From contig OZ035997.1 in NCBI GenBank assembly GCA_964035015.1, forward strand, positions 66,269,404 to 66,333,403: a DNA stretch of 64,000 nt, in the 5' to 3' direction. The translations under genes were made by a program, and so were the position numbers. This document shows positions 22,201 through 33,503 of this stretch, in pieces; positions within the stretch are counted from its first letter, which is position 1, and every line of letters starts with the position of its first letter. Origin of the DNA: Corallium rubrum. Its lineage: Eukaryota; Cnidaria; Anthozoa; Scleralcyonacea; Coralliidae. A model generated the notes under the pieces. The model searched no databases. It saw only the letters and a program-made list of their open reading frames with translations, and had not been told where the DNA came from.

Positions 22201-24821
22201 TATTCCATTTACATGTAAGCCACAAAACAATTAATATTTAATAAGCCAACAAAACTATTCCAGCATTAGGGGATCGACTGTAAAAGTCGGGTCGAGTCAA
22301 ATAAAAATAAACACTCAGAAAGCGAGATCAACAAAGTTCAAAGAGAAGTAACATATTTAAACAGTATTTAATAAAGCTTATGCAGTTACTATAGATAGTA
22401 TTGAACATTGTGTTAATGTACCTCATCAATTCTTTCATTGACAAGCGCTGAAACTGCCTGATTAAATTCATTCCAAAGAACGTTTGCCTCTTGTGCCAAA
22501 AACGATTTTATTTTCAACAGTTTTCCCTTTTTCAGAATCCTGCCTGGAATAAAAAACAAAGTAATAATCACAACATCTCGTAAAGACTCATCATAAAGTT
22601 ATTACTAGGGGTGCACCAGATAGTGCTGTTTACTATCTGGCCAGATACTGGATTTGCAAAATAGCTAGGGGAAAATCCAGCCAGATATCTAGCTGGATCC
22701 TTTTTGGCCCTTCACACCCTCTAGTCTCCACTATCTCATGCAGTCAAAAATAATATTTCAAAGGTATTTAGCATGCAGTATTCTAGAGACTGGTGGTGGC
22801 AGCAGCTGCCAATGAAATAAACATACCACTACGGCATGAAGATGGTGTTGTTGGTGCTGGTACTAATGAGGAGCTTTCTGCTGAAATGATAACAGTGAAA
22901 ATCAATGACAATAACATAATGAGATTTTGTTTGTAAACAAACACTTGAAATTTATTATTAAATTACTTGAATACATTTGCTGGATGCATTTTGTGCAAAT
23001 TTGCACAAACATACATGTAAATAATTATTAAAATTATGTATTAAAAACCATATAAGAAATATAATAAAGACTACAGTATAAGGCAATGAGATGCAGGAAT
23101 CAAGGAAATTCAGTCATACATATGAATGAATACTGTAGATGTTTCATTTAAAAATTATTTTCGTTTTGGGAGGGTCTAAAATATCCCAATCATCTACAGT
23201 ATAATAGCACATAGGCAATAGAGCCATACATTAAATGCAGACACAGTACAGTACATACCATTCATTTGTATAGATGGTGTTGTTGGTGGAGTTATTACTG
23301 ATGAACTTTCTCCTGAAATTACAATTATAATGGTAAGGTACAATCGTACATAGGTATTTCTACATTGTAGATACATATACAGTACAGGTGTGTAATACAG
23401 TGAGCGCTTGCCCATCTTTTCAATTATCACAGTCTGCTGATGATTTGAAATATTATAAGAACACAGTACATGTATACCTGAAGGTTTGAAAGGCAATTTA
23501 ACTGTCAAATATTAATATTGATTACTTCCTTTTTGGTCCATGAAAACCAAAAGCAATGAGAATGTTGAGTATCCCACAAGGCTGCTGACAGGTACAGAGA
23601 AACGTGAAAGGTCTTGGGAAGGGCGCAACACGGAAGAGTTTTTGTGAAATTCAACTTGCTGAAATATTCTACAATGTAGAATGACTTTCGGACCCGGAAA
23701 GTTCCCCCAGCTACCCAGATGACCATGATATCATTGAGCTTGGTTAATGAAATAACAACTGATGCAATTTGTCTCAGCTGCCAAGTACTAGCTTACAGTA
23801 ACAATAACATGCATTTTTACATTTATTCAAAATAATTTTCTTTAATTTCATTTCATTTCATTTCATACATACCATTTACAGTGCTGTGTGAATTAGATGG
23901 TGTTGTTGGTGCTGTTATTAATGTGGAATCTCCTGAATCTACAACAGTAAAATTAAAAAAAAAAATTATAAACTTATATTTAAATTAGATTTACTATAAA
24001 TATTATATACTGATCTAATACTAAAAATATTTGCATCATAATGTTGCTTTCACGTTTTATAAGGGGTCATTGGAGAATGATAGCTACCTTTAAAGTGTGT
24101 TGTAACAGCATCAAGCAGGTTTAATGCGTCAAATCCAGCTAACCCAATTTTTTCCACGTAGAATGGGTATTTTTTTAGTAAGTTTAGGTCTTGGAGGGTC
24201 TGAAACTTCAAAAGTGAACAAATAGGCAAATTATTGACAAGAATGTTTATTCAGTTTAATTGCTAGGACATAAATGTATTCCTCTTTCAGTTAGGTTGAG
24301 TCAATGATAGATCACTACTGTACCTTTTGATTATTCAAAACTCTTGAAGGTGTTCCAGCTTCCACTCCACCAAAAAGCTATTCAAGCAATCCATTCTGAG
24401 CATTGTATAAAAGAAATATTATTAGGGAAACCAAAAACTTGCGCCGATACAAGGAATGGCATTATTTGGTTTAGTGTATATATTATAGAAAAACCTCAAT
24501 ACATTTCATGCTTGGCAAAGAAATTATAAAGGAAAGCAATCGACCGTAAAGTTATTTAGTATATAAAAGCCGAGCACTATTATTAAAATACAAATATATA
24601 AATTATTCATACATGTAAATTCGAAAGCAATCGACCGGAAAGCAATCACATCACACACAAGTTAAGATAGCTGGCAAGATAAACTTACATTTCTTTCCTT
24701 TGATTTTGAGATCTTCCTTTACGAAATACAGAGCAATACTATGGTAAAAGATTCGTGAAGACAAAAATGCTGGGAATTTTCCAAGTTCCCGCCTAAACTC
24801 CGGTAAACTCCCATACCACAT
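19228..24821 (-). CDS. Unrecognised EnSpm accessory gene with duplicated exons
   Basis: Predicted exons: 24,821-24,689 (start MWYGSLPEF), about 24,189-24,088, 23,932-23,873, 23,312-23,259, 22,880-22,827, 22,543-22,422, 21,738-21,523, 21,381-21,355, 20,164-20,078, 19,764-19,666, and a last exon ending near 19,228. From exon 2 on, internal exons have GT-AG borders and phases that fit, giving about 325 residues. Exons 3-5 are paralogous (ESSSVITPPTTPS-type, 54-60 nt, phase 1-1). Exons 9-10 are paralogous (SDPKEL...SEQ-type, phase 0-0). Exon 7 encodes the best-ordered block (AFLERRFDIPGHGYVSFDAK), followed by basic KQPKKRVLE. I recognise no family. Being inside the element, divergent to the transposase, it holds the place of a tnpA-like DNA-binding protein. 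The exon 1-2 join and last exon are uncertain. Confidence 0.6.
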
Positions 24822-25193
24822 CGGTAGTGTGTCGGGAGAATGTCGGTAGCTTCTCGTAGCCTGACGGCTGACACGTCAGAGGGAAATAAAAACGTGTTAC
24901 GTTCTGTTTTGAGTTCTGGAACTTCTGTCGCATCGAAAACCGAAATACTCTCTTCAGTTTCTTGTCTTTCTTTTCTTGTTTCATATGGATAAATTCAAAG
25001 CAGGCTTTAATACATGCGTAGAATTTATATGAACTACATGTAGGTACGTCGATATCAATTTGTGCATTACTTTCTTTTTTATATAGTCTTTTTTCATCTA
25101 AATTAAATACGACTCTAAGTTTATTTCACTACTATTCTTATTAAACTTGAATACAATGTTTTTAATATTTTTAGGATAATTGTATTTCAGTAA
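24822..25193. promoter_or_regulatory. Divergent promoter region of the EnSpm gene pair
   Basis: About 370 bp separate the accessory gene start (minus) from the transposase ATG (plus). A TTTCAG acceptor lies directly before the plus-strand ATG, so an upstream non-coding exon of the transposase may lie here. No motif was assigned. Confidence 0.4.
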
Positions 25194-25321
25194 ATGTCTG
25201 GATGTTATGAGGCATGTTGGTGCCCAAACTGTTGTGGAGCCCTTAGGAGAAATTCAACAATTGCCAGACATGTGAGGCATCACAGAGATGTAAATGGTTA
25301 AGCTGACCAAACTGATGGAAA

Positions 25322-25540
25322 TAATGATGATGGTGGGAAAAATGGTGATGGTGACCCAGACCCAAATGGTGATGGTGACCCAGGCCCAATTGGTGATGGT
25401 GACCCAGACCCAATTGGTGATGGTGACCCAGACCCAATTGGTGATGGTGACCCAGACCCAAATGGTGATGGTGACCCAGATCCAAATGGTGATGGTGACC
25501 CATACCCTGGAAATGGTGATGATGACCCAGACCCAGATGA
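25322..25540 (+). repeat. 24-bp coding minisatellite (GDGDPDPN repeat)
   Basis: GGTGATGGTGACCCAGACCC plus four bases is repeated about eight times in the transposase frame and encodes an acidic octapeptide repeat. The His-rich frame on the other strand is a shadow. Confidence 0.88.
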
Positions 25541-26318
25541 TAGAATTGACCAGGTAGAAGGTGGGCTGACTGATTATGACATTAATAGATTTGTACTGAG
25601 AACTTTGAAAAACAAAGTTAAGTTTGGTTGCTCACGAGATGAAACACTTTCTCAACTACGAAGTGTTTTTGAACTAACACATGATGAAAGAATACCTTAT
25701 AACAGCTGGACATGTGTTATAAAAAAACTAAGAGATTTAAGTTATCAACCTATGAAAGCACTGAAGATCTGCATTAATGAGGACCATGTTACATTAGTCA
25801 AGGATGACTCCTGCCCAAATTGTCAGAGGATAGCATCTGCATGTAAGGATTATTACATATTGGGATTGAATAATATTGTACAAGACATTTTTGAAAGCAG
25901 TGAGTCAATAAAGAAACACATGGGTCACTGGATAAATAGGGAAGATTGGCTAAATAAAGAACAATTACAGGTCCCCAGGAAAGAGTTATGGCATGGAGAA
26001 AGGTTTAGGTAATTGTCCTACTTTTGGGACCCTGAGCAAGTAACACAGCTTCCAGAGATATGTGGCGCATGTCAGACAATAATACCTGTGACTGTAATTA
26101 ATGCAAGTGCAGCGGAAGGAAATCTGGATGTTAGGACCATAACCTGTCCAAATTGTTTGGAAGAAGTTGATGTTGCACCAAGATTTATGAGAGGAAACCC
26201 CTTAAATCAGGCAGTTGTATTTCATGAAGATGGATTTAATGCATTAGACAAAAGACTCACGGTACGTCTGCAATTCACATTACATCTGCTTGTTGTGAAA
26301 AGGATCAGAGGAAAGACA

Positions 26319-26331
26319 ATCTTCAAGTGTA
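26319..26331. repeat. Left target-site duplication of PLE pair B (13 bp)
   Basis: ATCTTCAAGTGTA recurs at 30,097-30,109, exactly at the other edge of the PLE pair. Confidence 0.88.
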
Positions 26332-26431
26332 GCAACTGATGATCCAGGCGGGTATCTTAATCTTAATGTAAATATCAATGCCCAGCATAATACACGAAGC
26401 AAAGCCATAAGTTTAAAAGTAATTTAATAAA

Positions 26432-26468
26432 TCTAACGTTTCGTTGCTTCTCGCAACATCTTCAGAGA
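26432..26468 (-). ncRNA. Hammerhead-like motif, PLE pair B left arm
   Basis: Minus strand: TCT, CTGAAGA, stem GTTGC/GCAAC with loop GAGAA, GAAA, palindrome ACGT, then T and AGA pairing with TCT. One extra base sits between the core box and stem II. The motif recurs at 16.8, 17.0 and 30.0 kb. Confidence 0.62.
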
Positions 26469-26563
26469 ATGAATGATGGAATAAATAATTACAAATATAT
26501 AAATAGGTTACTAATAATAACTATTACAGATATATGAGAGGTGAGAGGTCGGAAGGTGAGATG

Positions 26564-28165
26564 TCAGAAGAGAGAAAGTGGGAAGGAGCTGATGTTTGCA
26601 TTAAGCGAGGGTTTAATCTTCTGAATGAGTAAGCTTTCCTTAATTAGCAGATCAGTGACCGAAGTGCCAGAAGATAAAATAGTAAAGTCCTCAAGAGAGA
26701 TGGTATGGCCGGTTTCACAGTGGTGTGAAAGAATACTTGAGGGCGGAGGATTAGTGCGTTTCTTGCCAGTAATGGCGGAAACACCTATGTGATCAGAAAC
26801 TCGAGTGTGAAGAAGTCGGCTGGTTTGGCCGATATACAACATGCTACAATGTTGACACTTAAATTGATAAACAACTCGAGATTTAAGACCTTTGGGTAAC
26901 ATATCTTTGAAACGAAAAAAGTGTGATAACCGAACGGTTGGGCGAAAAACAATACGAAGATTGATATGCGGAAAACTAGATGAAAATAATTTTTAAATTT
27001 GTGTACGGAGTTGGAGACAGTGCTGTCCAGTGAAAGGAAGAGAAAAGTAAACCAATTTTTTAGGTGCAAGCGAAACTTTGGCAATAGGCGAGGAAATTTT
27101 ATCTAAGAATAAACGAACAGATTTTTCAATAAGGTTTTTTGGATAACCATTAAGAATAAATGTTTGTTTAAATTTTTCGATTTCCAAAAGAAAATTTTCA
27201 TAGCAAGAACAAATGTTAAAATAACGTTGTAAAAGAGTAAATAACAATCCTTTCTTATAAATATCCGGAATAAAACTTTCAAAATTTGTATATAAACCAG
27301 TAGAGGTTGGTTTACGAAAAACAGAAGTCGAAAAGGAACCATTGAGGCGAGAAATCATGATATCGAGAAAGGATAACATCTTGTCATTCTCTGTCTCAGC
27401 CGTAAAAATTATATTTTGATGTTGCCTATTTAAATAATTAAGAAATGGTTTTATGTGTTCAGTCGAACGAAAAAGTAGAAAGCAATCATCAACATATCTA
27501 CGGTAAAAAACGGGTTTAAAATCAGCCGGACAATTGTAAAGCCAAGAATTTTCATGAAACGAAAGAAAAATATTAGAGAAGATGGGTCCAAGCGGGGAAC
27601 CCATAGCAACACCGTCAATTTGTTGGTAAAGGGAACCGTTGAAAAGGAAGTGACAATTTTTGACAGACGATTTTAATAGTTTAGAAAACTGGTCTCGAGT
27701 GAAATTTTTAAAATGGGTAGAATTTCTAAAGAGCTTCTTAATAATAATTTCAATAGTTTCATCCAGGGGAATGTTGGTAAAAAGCGATTTAACATCAAAG
27801 CTAGCCATGACTAAATTATTGGTATCTACATTTAAATTAAGCAATTCATTAACAAACGAAAAGGAGTCGCTTACCATGTGCAAACCGATAGAAATAGGGC
27901 TTAGAAGCGGAGCAAGAAATTTGGCAGGAAGATAAGAATGCGTGCCAATGGATGAGAGGATGGGCCTAAGGGGAACATTAGCTTTATGAACTTTAGGAAG
28001 TCCGTATAGAATTCCAGGACGAGAACCAGAAGGAAATAGTTTCTGATAGTCGGAATCAGAAGTAACTTCATCGTTCTTGAGAGTTCGAAGAAAGTTTTGA
28101 CTTGATTCTCGCATTGGATGGATAATTTAGTCGGGTCTTGGTTGAGTGGTTGAAACTTCGTAGTA
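26564..28165 (-). pseudogene. PLE reverse transcriptase-GIY-YIG (pair B, left arm)
   Basis: One reading frame from about 28,114 to 26,564 with a single in-frame stop near 26,996 (RTQI-stop-KLF, where the right arm has a Leu codon). Reverse transcriptase landmarks in order: LYGLPKVHKANVPLRPILSS, MASFDVKSLFTNIPLDETIE, GVAMGSPLGPIFSNIFLSF, RRYVDDCFLLF (catalytic Asp pair), MLSFLDIMISR. The GIY-YIG module follows: GLKSRVVYQFKCQHCSMLYI, GQTSRLLHTRVSDH, then SLLIQKIKPSLN. The N-terminal domain upstream of about NFLRTLKNDE is missing at the junction. It would encode the enzyme that nicks target DNA and copies its own RNA; the stop lies between the two domains. Confidence 0.9.
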
Positions 28166-28182
28166 TCGGATAAAATTAACCT

Positions 28183-29894
28183 TATCAAGGAACTAAGGAA
28201 CGATAGCACCATTCTCATTATGAAACCAGATAAGGAAATGGTGTCGTCGTTCTTGACAGATCTGATTATTATTCTAAAATGGAGAACATTTTATCCGATA
28301 CTACGAAGTTTCAACCACTCAACCAAGACCCGACTAAATTATCCATCCAACACGAGAATCAAGTCAAAAACTTTCTTCGCACTCTCAAGAACGATGAAGT
28401 TATTTCTGATTCCAACTATCAGAAACTATTTCCTTCTGGTTCTCGAATTCTATACGGACTTCCTAAAGTTCATAAAGCTAATGTTCCCCTTAGGCCCATC
28501 CTCTCATCCATTGGCACGCATTCTTATCTTCTTGCCAAATTTCTTGTTCCGCTTCTAAGCCCTATTTCTATCGGTTTGCACATGGTAAGCGACTCCTTTT
28601 CGTTTGTTAATGAATTGCTTAATTTAAATGTAGATACCAATAATTTAGTCATGGCTAGCTTTGATGTTAAATCGCTTTTTACCAACATTCCCCTCGATGA
28701 AACTATTGAAATTATTATTAATAAGCTCTTTAGAAATTCTACCCATTTTAAAAATTTCACTCGAGACCAGTTTTCTAAACTATTAAAATTGTCTGTCAAG
28801 AATTGTCACTTCCTTTTCAACGGTTCCCTTTACCAACAAATTGACGGTGTTGCTATGGGTTCCCCGCTTGGACCCATCTTCGCTAATATTTTTCTTTCGT
28901 TTCATGAAAATTCTTGGCTTTACAATTGTCCGGCTGATTTTAAACCCGTTTTTTACCGTAGATATGTTGATGATTGCTTTCTACTTTTTCGTTCGACTGA
29001 ACACATAAAACCATTTCTTAATTATTTAAATAGGCAACATCAAAATATAATTTTTACGGCTGAGACAGAGAATGACAAGATGTTATCCTTTCTCGATATC
29101 ATGATTTCTCGCCTCAATGGTTCCTTTTCGACTTCTGTTTTTCGTAAACCAACCTCTACTGGTTTATATACAAATTTTGAAAGTTTTATTCCGGATATTT
29201 ATAAGAAAGAATTGTTATTTACTCTTTTACAACGTTATTTTAACATTTGTTCTTGCTATGAAAATTTTCTTTTGGAAATCGAAAAATTTAAACAAACATT
29301 TATTCTTAATGGTTATCCAAAAAACCTTATTGAAAAATCTGTTCGTTTATTCTTAGATAAAATTTCCTCGCCTATGCTAAAGTTTCGCTTGCACCTAAAA
29401 AATTGGTTTACTTTTCTCTTCCTTTCACTGGACAGCACTGTCTCCAACTCCGTACACAAATTTTAAAATTATTTTCATCTTGTTTTCCGCATATCAATCT
29501 TCGTATTGTTTCTCGCCCAACCGTTCGGTTATCACACTTTTTTCGTTTCAAAGATATGTTACCCAAAGGTCTTAAATCTCGAGTTGTTTATCAATTTAAG
29601 TGTCAACATTGTAGCATGTTGTATATCGGCCAAACCAGCCGACTTCTTCACACTCGAGTTTCTGATCACATGGGTGTTTCCACCATTACTGGCAAGAAAC
29701 GCACTAATCCTCCGCCCTCAAGTATTCTTTCACACCACTGTGAAAGCGGCCATACCATCTCTCTTGAGGACTTTACTATTTTATCTTCTGGCACTTCGGT
29801 CACTGATCTGCTAATTAAGGAAAGCTTACTCATTCAGAAGATTAAACCCTCGCTTAATGCAAACATCAGCTCCTTCCCACTTTCTCTCTTCTGA
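28183..29894 (+). pseudogene. PLE reverse transcriptase-GIY-YIG (pair B, right arm)
   Basis: The same domain order as the left arm on the plus strand, starting a little further upstream with RNDSTILIMKPDK, a motif near the start of the PLE reverse transcriptase. A frameshift near 28,240 separates this from the main frame 28,279-29,466 (RRYVDDCFLLF at about 28,950). A second frameshift in 29,370-29,400 joins it to 29,403-29,894, which holds the GIY-YIG domain and ends at a TGA after SSFPLSLF. A 6-base deletion removes two residues before LYGLPKVHK. The lesions differ from those of the left arm, so the arms decayed separately or came from different RNAs. Confidence 0.9.
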
Positions 29895-29989
29895 CATCTC
29901 ACCTCCCGACCTCTCACCTCTCATATATCTGTAATAGTTGTTATTAGTAACCTATTTATATATTTGTAATTATTTATTCCATCATTCAT

Positions 29990-30026
29990 TCTCTGAAGAC
30001 GTTGCGAGAAACAACGAAACGTTAGA
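29990..30026 (+). ncRNA. Hammerhead-like motif, PLE pair B right arm (weakened)
   Basis: TCT, CTGAAGA, then GTTGC GAGAA ACAAC, GAAA, ACGTT, AGA. One stem II pair is lost compared with the left arm. Confidence 0.55.
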
Positions 30027-30096
30027 TTCATTAAATTACTTTTAAACTTATGGCTTTGCTTCGTGTATTATGCTGGGCATTGATATTTATATTAAG

Positions 30097-30109
30097 ATCT
30101 TCAAGTGTA
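30097..30109. repeat. Right target-site duplication of PLE pair B
   Basis: Exact copy of 26,319-26,331; the EnSpm transposase frame resumes here. Confidence 0.88.
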
Positions 30110-33100
30110 TAGTTCTGCTCCAACATCATATATACCTGAGGGGGTAGAGCATAAATTTGATGCTTTCCTAGAACCGCTTGTTGACGAATTGAAACAATTA
30201 TACACTTATGGTACTGAAGTTATCATTGAAGAAGAGAGTAATGTTGGAAATGACACTGCACAGCCAGGCAGATACCAAGTACATGTTATACCTTTACTGG
30301 GTACAGCCGACATTAAAGCCTTGCAGGATATGGTCTTATATGCAAGTGGTATGTTAATTTTATTTAATATTATTGGTGATTTACTGAATTTAATATTATT
30401 GGTGAAGTTATTTACATTATTTAAAGTTCATCTGGTAGGTAGTAAAAATTTGTGGAAAGGTTTTTTCCCTGTATTTTGTACCCTCAGTCATTATCATACA
30501 CAGTCTACACTACAGTTTGTTGAATGGATCATTCCAGAAAACATCCACACCTCCCCCATGGAGGAAATGTGAAGTTGACCCCTCCCCCCTTCGGACGTCC
30601 TAGTACATTTTACTATTATCAGAAGTAGATTTACCCCCCTCCCCTCCCCAGATGGCACAAATTTCCTCTGTGGGGGAGGTATGGATCTTTTCTGGAATGA
30701 CCCAATCAAAATTTAATAATTATTGATAAATCTTGATAATACACACACAGTATAGTGTGTACTTCTAAGTATTGTGATGGTGAAAACATTGCTTGCTGCT
30801 AAATTGTACCCACATAGGGTTACAGTACAAGATGGAGTTTGAAAAATGTTTTAGGAAATTGTATATATACCTGTACATGTAAAAATACATGTAAATTTTA
30901 GTGTTTTAATTTCACAAAAAAGCTGTTTATAAACACATTTGGCAGCTGTATTTTTATGTTTAAATAATTATTGTAAGGGTTCAGCTCCAAGGAAATCCCA
31001 AAATATATCAGGGTGCTGATTTCTGACCTCAGCCATTTGTATGTTATGCTATGCAGGAATTTCTTGTACTGTAGAACTTATTAAACACCATTGCGCTGAA
31101 AAATACTATAACTTTTAATTAAATTTGCACTACTTTTTGAACAGTGATGTTTTCTGTACTACTGTATAAATTAATGACATCATCCTCCATTCACCAGTTT
31201 TATTCACCAGATTGATTCACCATTGCTCATTTGCTGCTGAACCCCCAAATGAAAATGGATAATTAATAAAACATTTTTCATTTTTGTTGCTCTATAATGG
31301 TACAGTACTCTCTGTTATTTTATAAAATCTGTAGCAAAATTTATATTATTTCATACATAACAGGTGGTAGGATTGGATGCAGAAAATGCTTGACAGTTGG
31401 TACATATGTTCCAGAGAAGCATCATTACTATTACTCTGGGTTTGGGCAAAAATTCCACAACCGGCCAGCTTCGAGGACTGTACAGTATACAGTTGAACAT
31501 GGCCACAGATATGATAATGCCATCAGCAAGAGAGAGAAAAACGAGATTCGTCTACAAACAGGTGTCTCTGGAGTAAGCATCTTATTTCAGTTACATGCAC
31601 TCTGTGGATTTGACCCAGTCAATGATTTAGTTGTTGATAGAATGCATCTCACTTTCAATACATTGAAGAAGGAATTCCTCGTGTACATATGGGCTGATCT
31701 TGGTGAAAATGCTGAAAGAGATATCGACGAGTGAGATCCCAGTGTTGGTGGTTTAGTGTCAAGAAATTATTTCAAAGAACATCTTGAACATGTGAAGTGG
31801 ACAAAGCAGCAGAAAGCCAGTGGTGTCCCGTCAACCAAGTCTCTAACTGATAAGCTTGGTGGATGGAAAGCAGATGATTTTCTGAAGTAAGTAATATCTC
31901 TAAAATCAAAATTTATGTATGTTTACTCTAGCATGACTAAACTAATTTTAATAAAAGTTGGACATATCCAAAATAATTACTTTTAGCAAGCCTTTATATG
32001 GTAGCTCCACCAATCAGAAAGCCGGATTTGTAATGTTTAGTCCGCTTAGTCTAGTTGGTTGATACTAACAGCTCATATTATAGTAAACTCGGGCTCATTG
32101 CCTAACTGTTAAAAATAATACCCTTAATAATATGTTATTATAATGAGATACTATATGTACTGTAATTGTATTTTTATAGGCTCTGTCAAGTGTCAAGAGA
32201 GGTGTTTGCTGAAATCATTCCTTCAAAAACATATGATTGCTTTATGCTTGCCTGTGACATGGTGAAAATGCTCTAAGGAAAGTACCGCATAATAAATGGA
32301 TGGGGAGATGGTGATATTGCTAAACTTGAATCAATTATTTGGGCTCACAATATCAACGCAGAGGAGTTGTATGGTGCTACATACTGCAGTGAAAATGTCG
32401 AGCATTCCGTACATATGCCTGAAGTAATCAAGAGGCACTCTAGCCCTGATAATTACTCTTGTGAAATGTTTGAGAGGATTATCAGATCCCAAAACCAACA
32501 ATCAACAAACAGCAAAAGTGTGGAAGTAACATATGCAGAGAGGGAGAGTATCAGGCAGTTTGTGAATAAGTATGAGAAAGAACATGGCCCAGTATCTATT
32601 ATGGATGGTAATGAAGTGAGTTATATGTTTCAGGTAGCTGATTATGAAAATCCCCAGCATCCAGTAATGCTCAAGGAGAAGTCTGTTGCAAGTGCAAAAA
32701 AGCTGATGAAGAATTTGAAGACTAATCAAGTTCATGATGGGATTCGGCATGCCACACAAACTGGTGTTATTGTTGGATCTTTAAAGAGGAAGAATGTTAG
32801 CCCAAATCAGAGGGATGAGTTACGAAGATTAGTGCATCGTGTAAATCCACAGGATAATACTTACTCCAATAGGGCAAACTTCGCAAGTAAAATAGTTAAG
32901 TGGGACTGCAATGGACATCTTGAAGTGTTTTCTGTTGGTGAACAATGTATCTTAGGCAGTTCTGAAGGAGATGAAGAGTGGGTTGTGACAATTACAGCTT
33001 TTATCTTGTTTGGTCCCATCGCAGGGAGGTATTATCTAGCACTTGACTGTGATTTCTATGTTCCTGGTTGGAATGGGAGAGAGGTTGCAGTCCACCCCTG

Positions 33101-33503
33101 GACAAAGACTACACAATTTGTGAAGCGTCATTATCCAAGAGATAGAATGCAATTGTTATCACAAATCAAGAGAAAGATAATACTCTATCCTGAGCCTTCC
33201 AATCTGGAAAATCCAACATTTTACCTTTCCATTGACTTTGTTTCAGAAGGCATCAGTGAGCCAGCTGTTCCATTTTATCCTGAGAATGGTGATTTCATTA
33301 AAATTCAAGGGGTTCATCAAGAAATATGGTATGGTAAAGTGATTACTGCTGACCATGAAAGAAGACAAGCACAGATTCAGTGGTTTGATGAAAGGCGACC
33401 AGGACAATTAGTGTTACTCCAGCCCGAGTCAACTGTTGTATATGCTTCCATTCTTGGTCAAATAGCATTGCGAAGGCGCTTATGGTACTATGAAGTAATG
33501 TAG

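Larger units (their letters stand above)
26332..30096. mobile_element. Head-to-head inverted pair of Penelope-like elements (pair B)
   Basis: The left arm (minus, to about 28,172) and right arm (plus, from about 28,180) are highly similar 1.85-kb copies, each containing most of the reverse transcriptase, the GIY-YIG endonuclease and a 3' tail with a hammerhead-like motif. They meet at their 5' truncation points. A 13-bp duplication flanks the whole, inside the EnSpm transposase coding region. The left arm carries about 35 bases (including GATCCAGGCGGGTAT, plus strand) beyond the end seen in the right arm. Confidence 0.88.
25194..33503 (+). pseudogene. EnSpm tnp2-like transposase, decayed and interrupted by a PLE pair
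   Basis: Pieces: 25,194-26,331 continued after the PLE pair at 30,110-30,348, then 31,364-31,886 and 32,180-33,503, with GT-AG introns between. Landmarks: N-terminal Cys/His motif CWCPNCC...RHVRHH; an acidic DGDPDP repeat; CGACQ and CPNC pairs; HEDGFNA; GCRKC...GTYVPEKHHYYY; and GVSGVSILFQLHALCGFD followed by DRMH, the pattern of the Transposase_21 (tnp2) DDE-type domain. The last exon (about 430 residues) gives the C-terminal part with SVHMPEVIKRHSSPDNYSCE. In-frame stops at 25,299, 26,010, 31,732 and 32,274 and a one-base frameshift near 26,263 disable it. The reading frame continues exactly across the PLE insertion (DNLQ then VYSS). Assignment to EnSpm rests on this pattern and on the CACTG ends. 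Confidence 0.75.

Noticed and set aside
25243..25503. His-rich minus-strand open frame opposite the acidic repeat
   Set aside because: Shadow of the 24-bp coding minisatellite read on the plus strand, which is continuous with the transposase frame.
26337..26360. CTGATGATCCAGGCGGGTAT as a hammerhead core on the plus strand
   Set aside because: No GAAA box or closing stem follows; resemblance is limited to CTGATGA.
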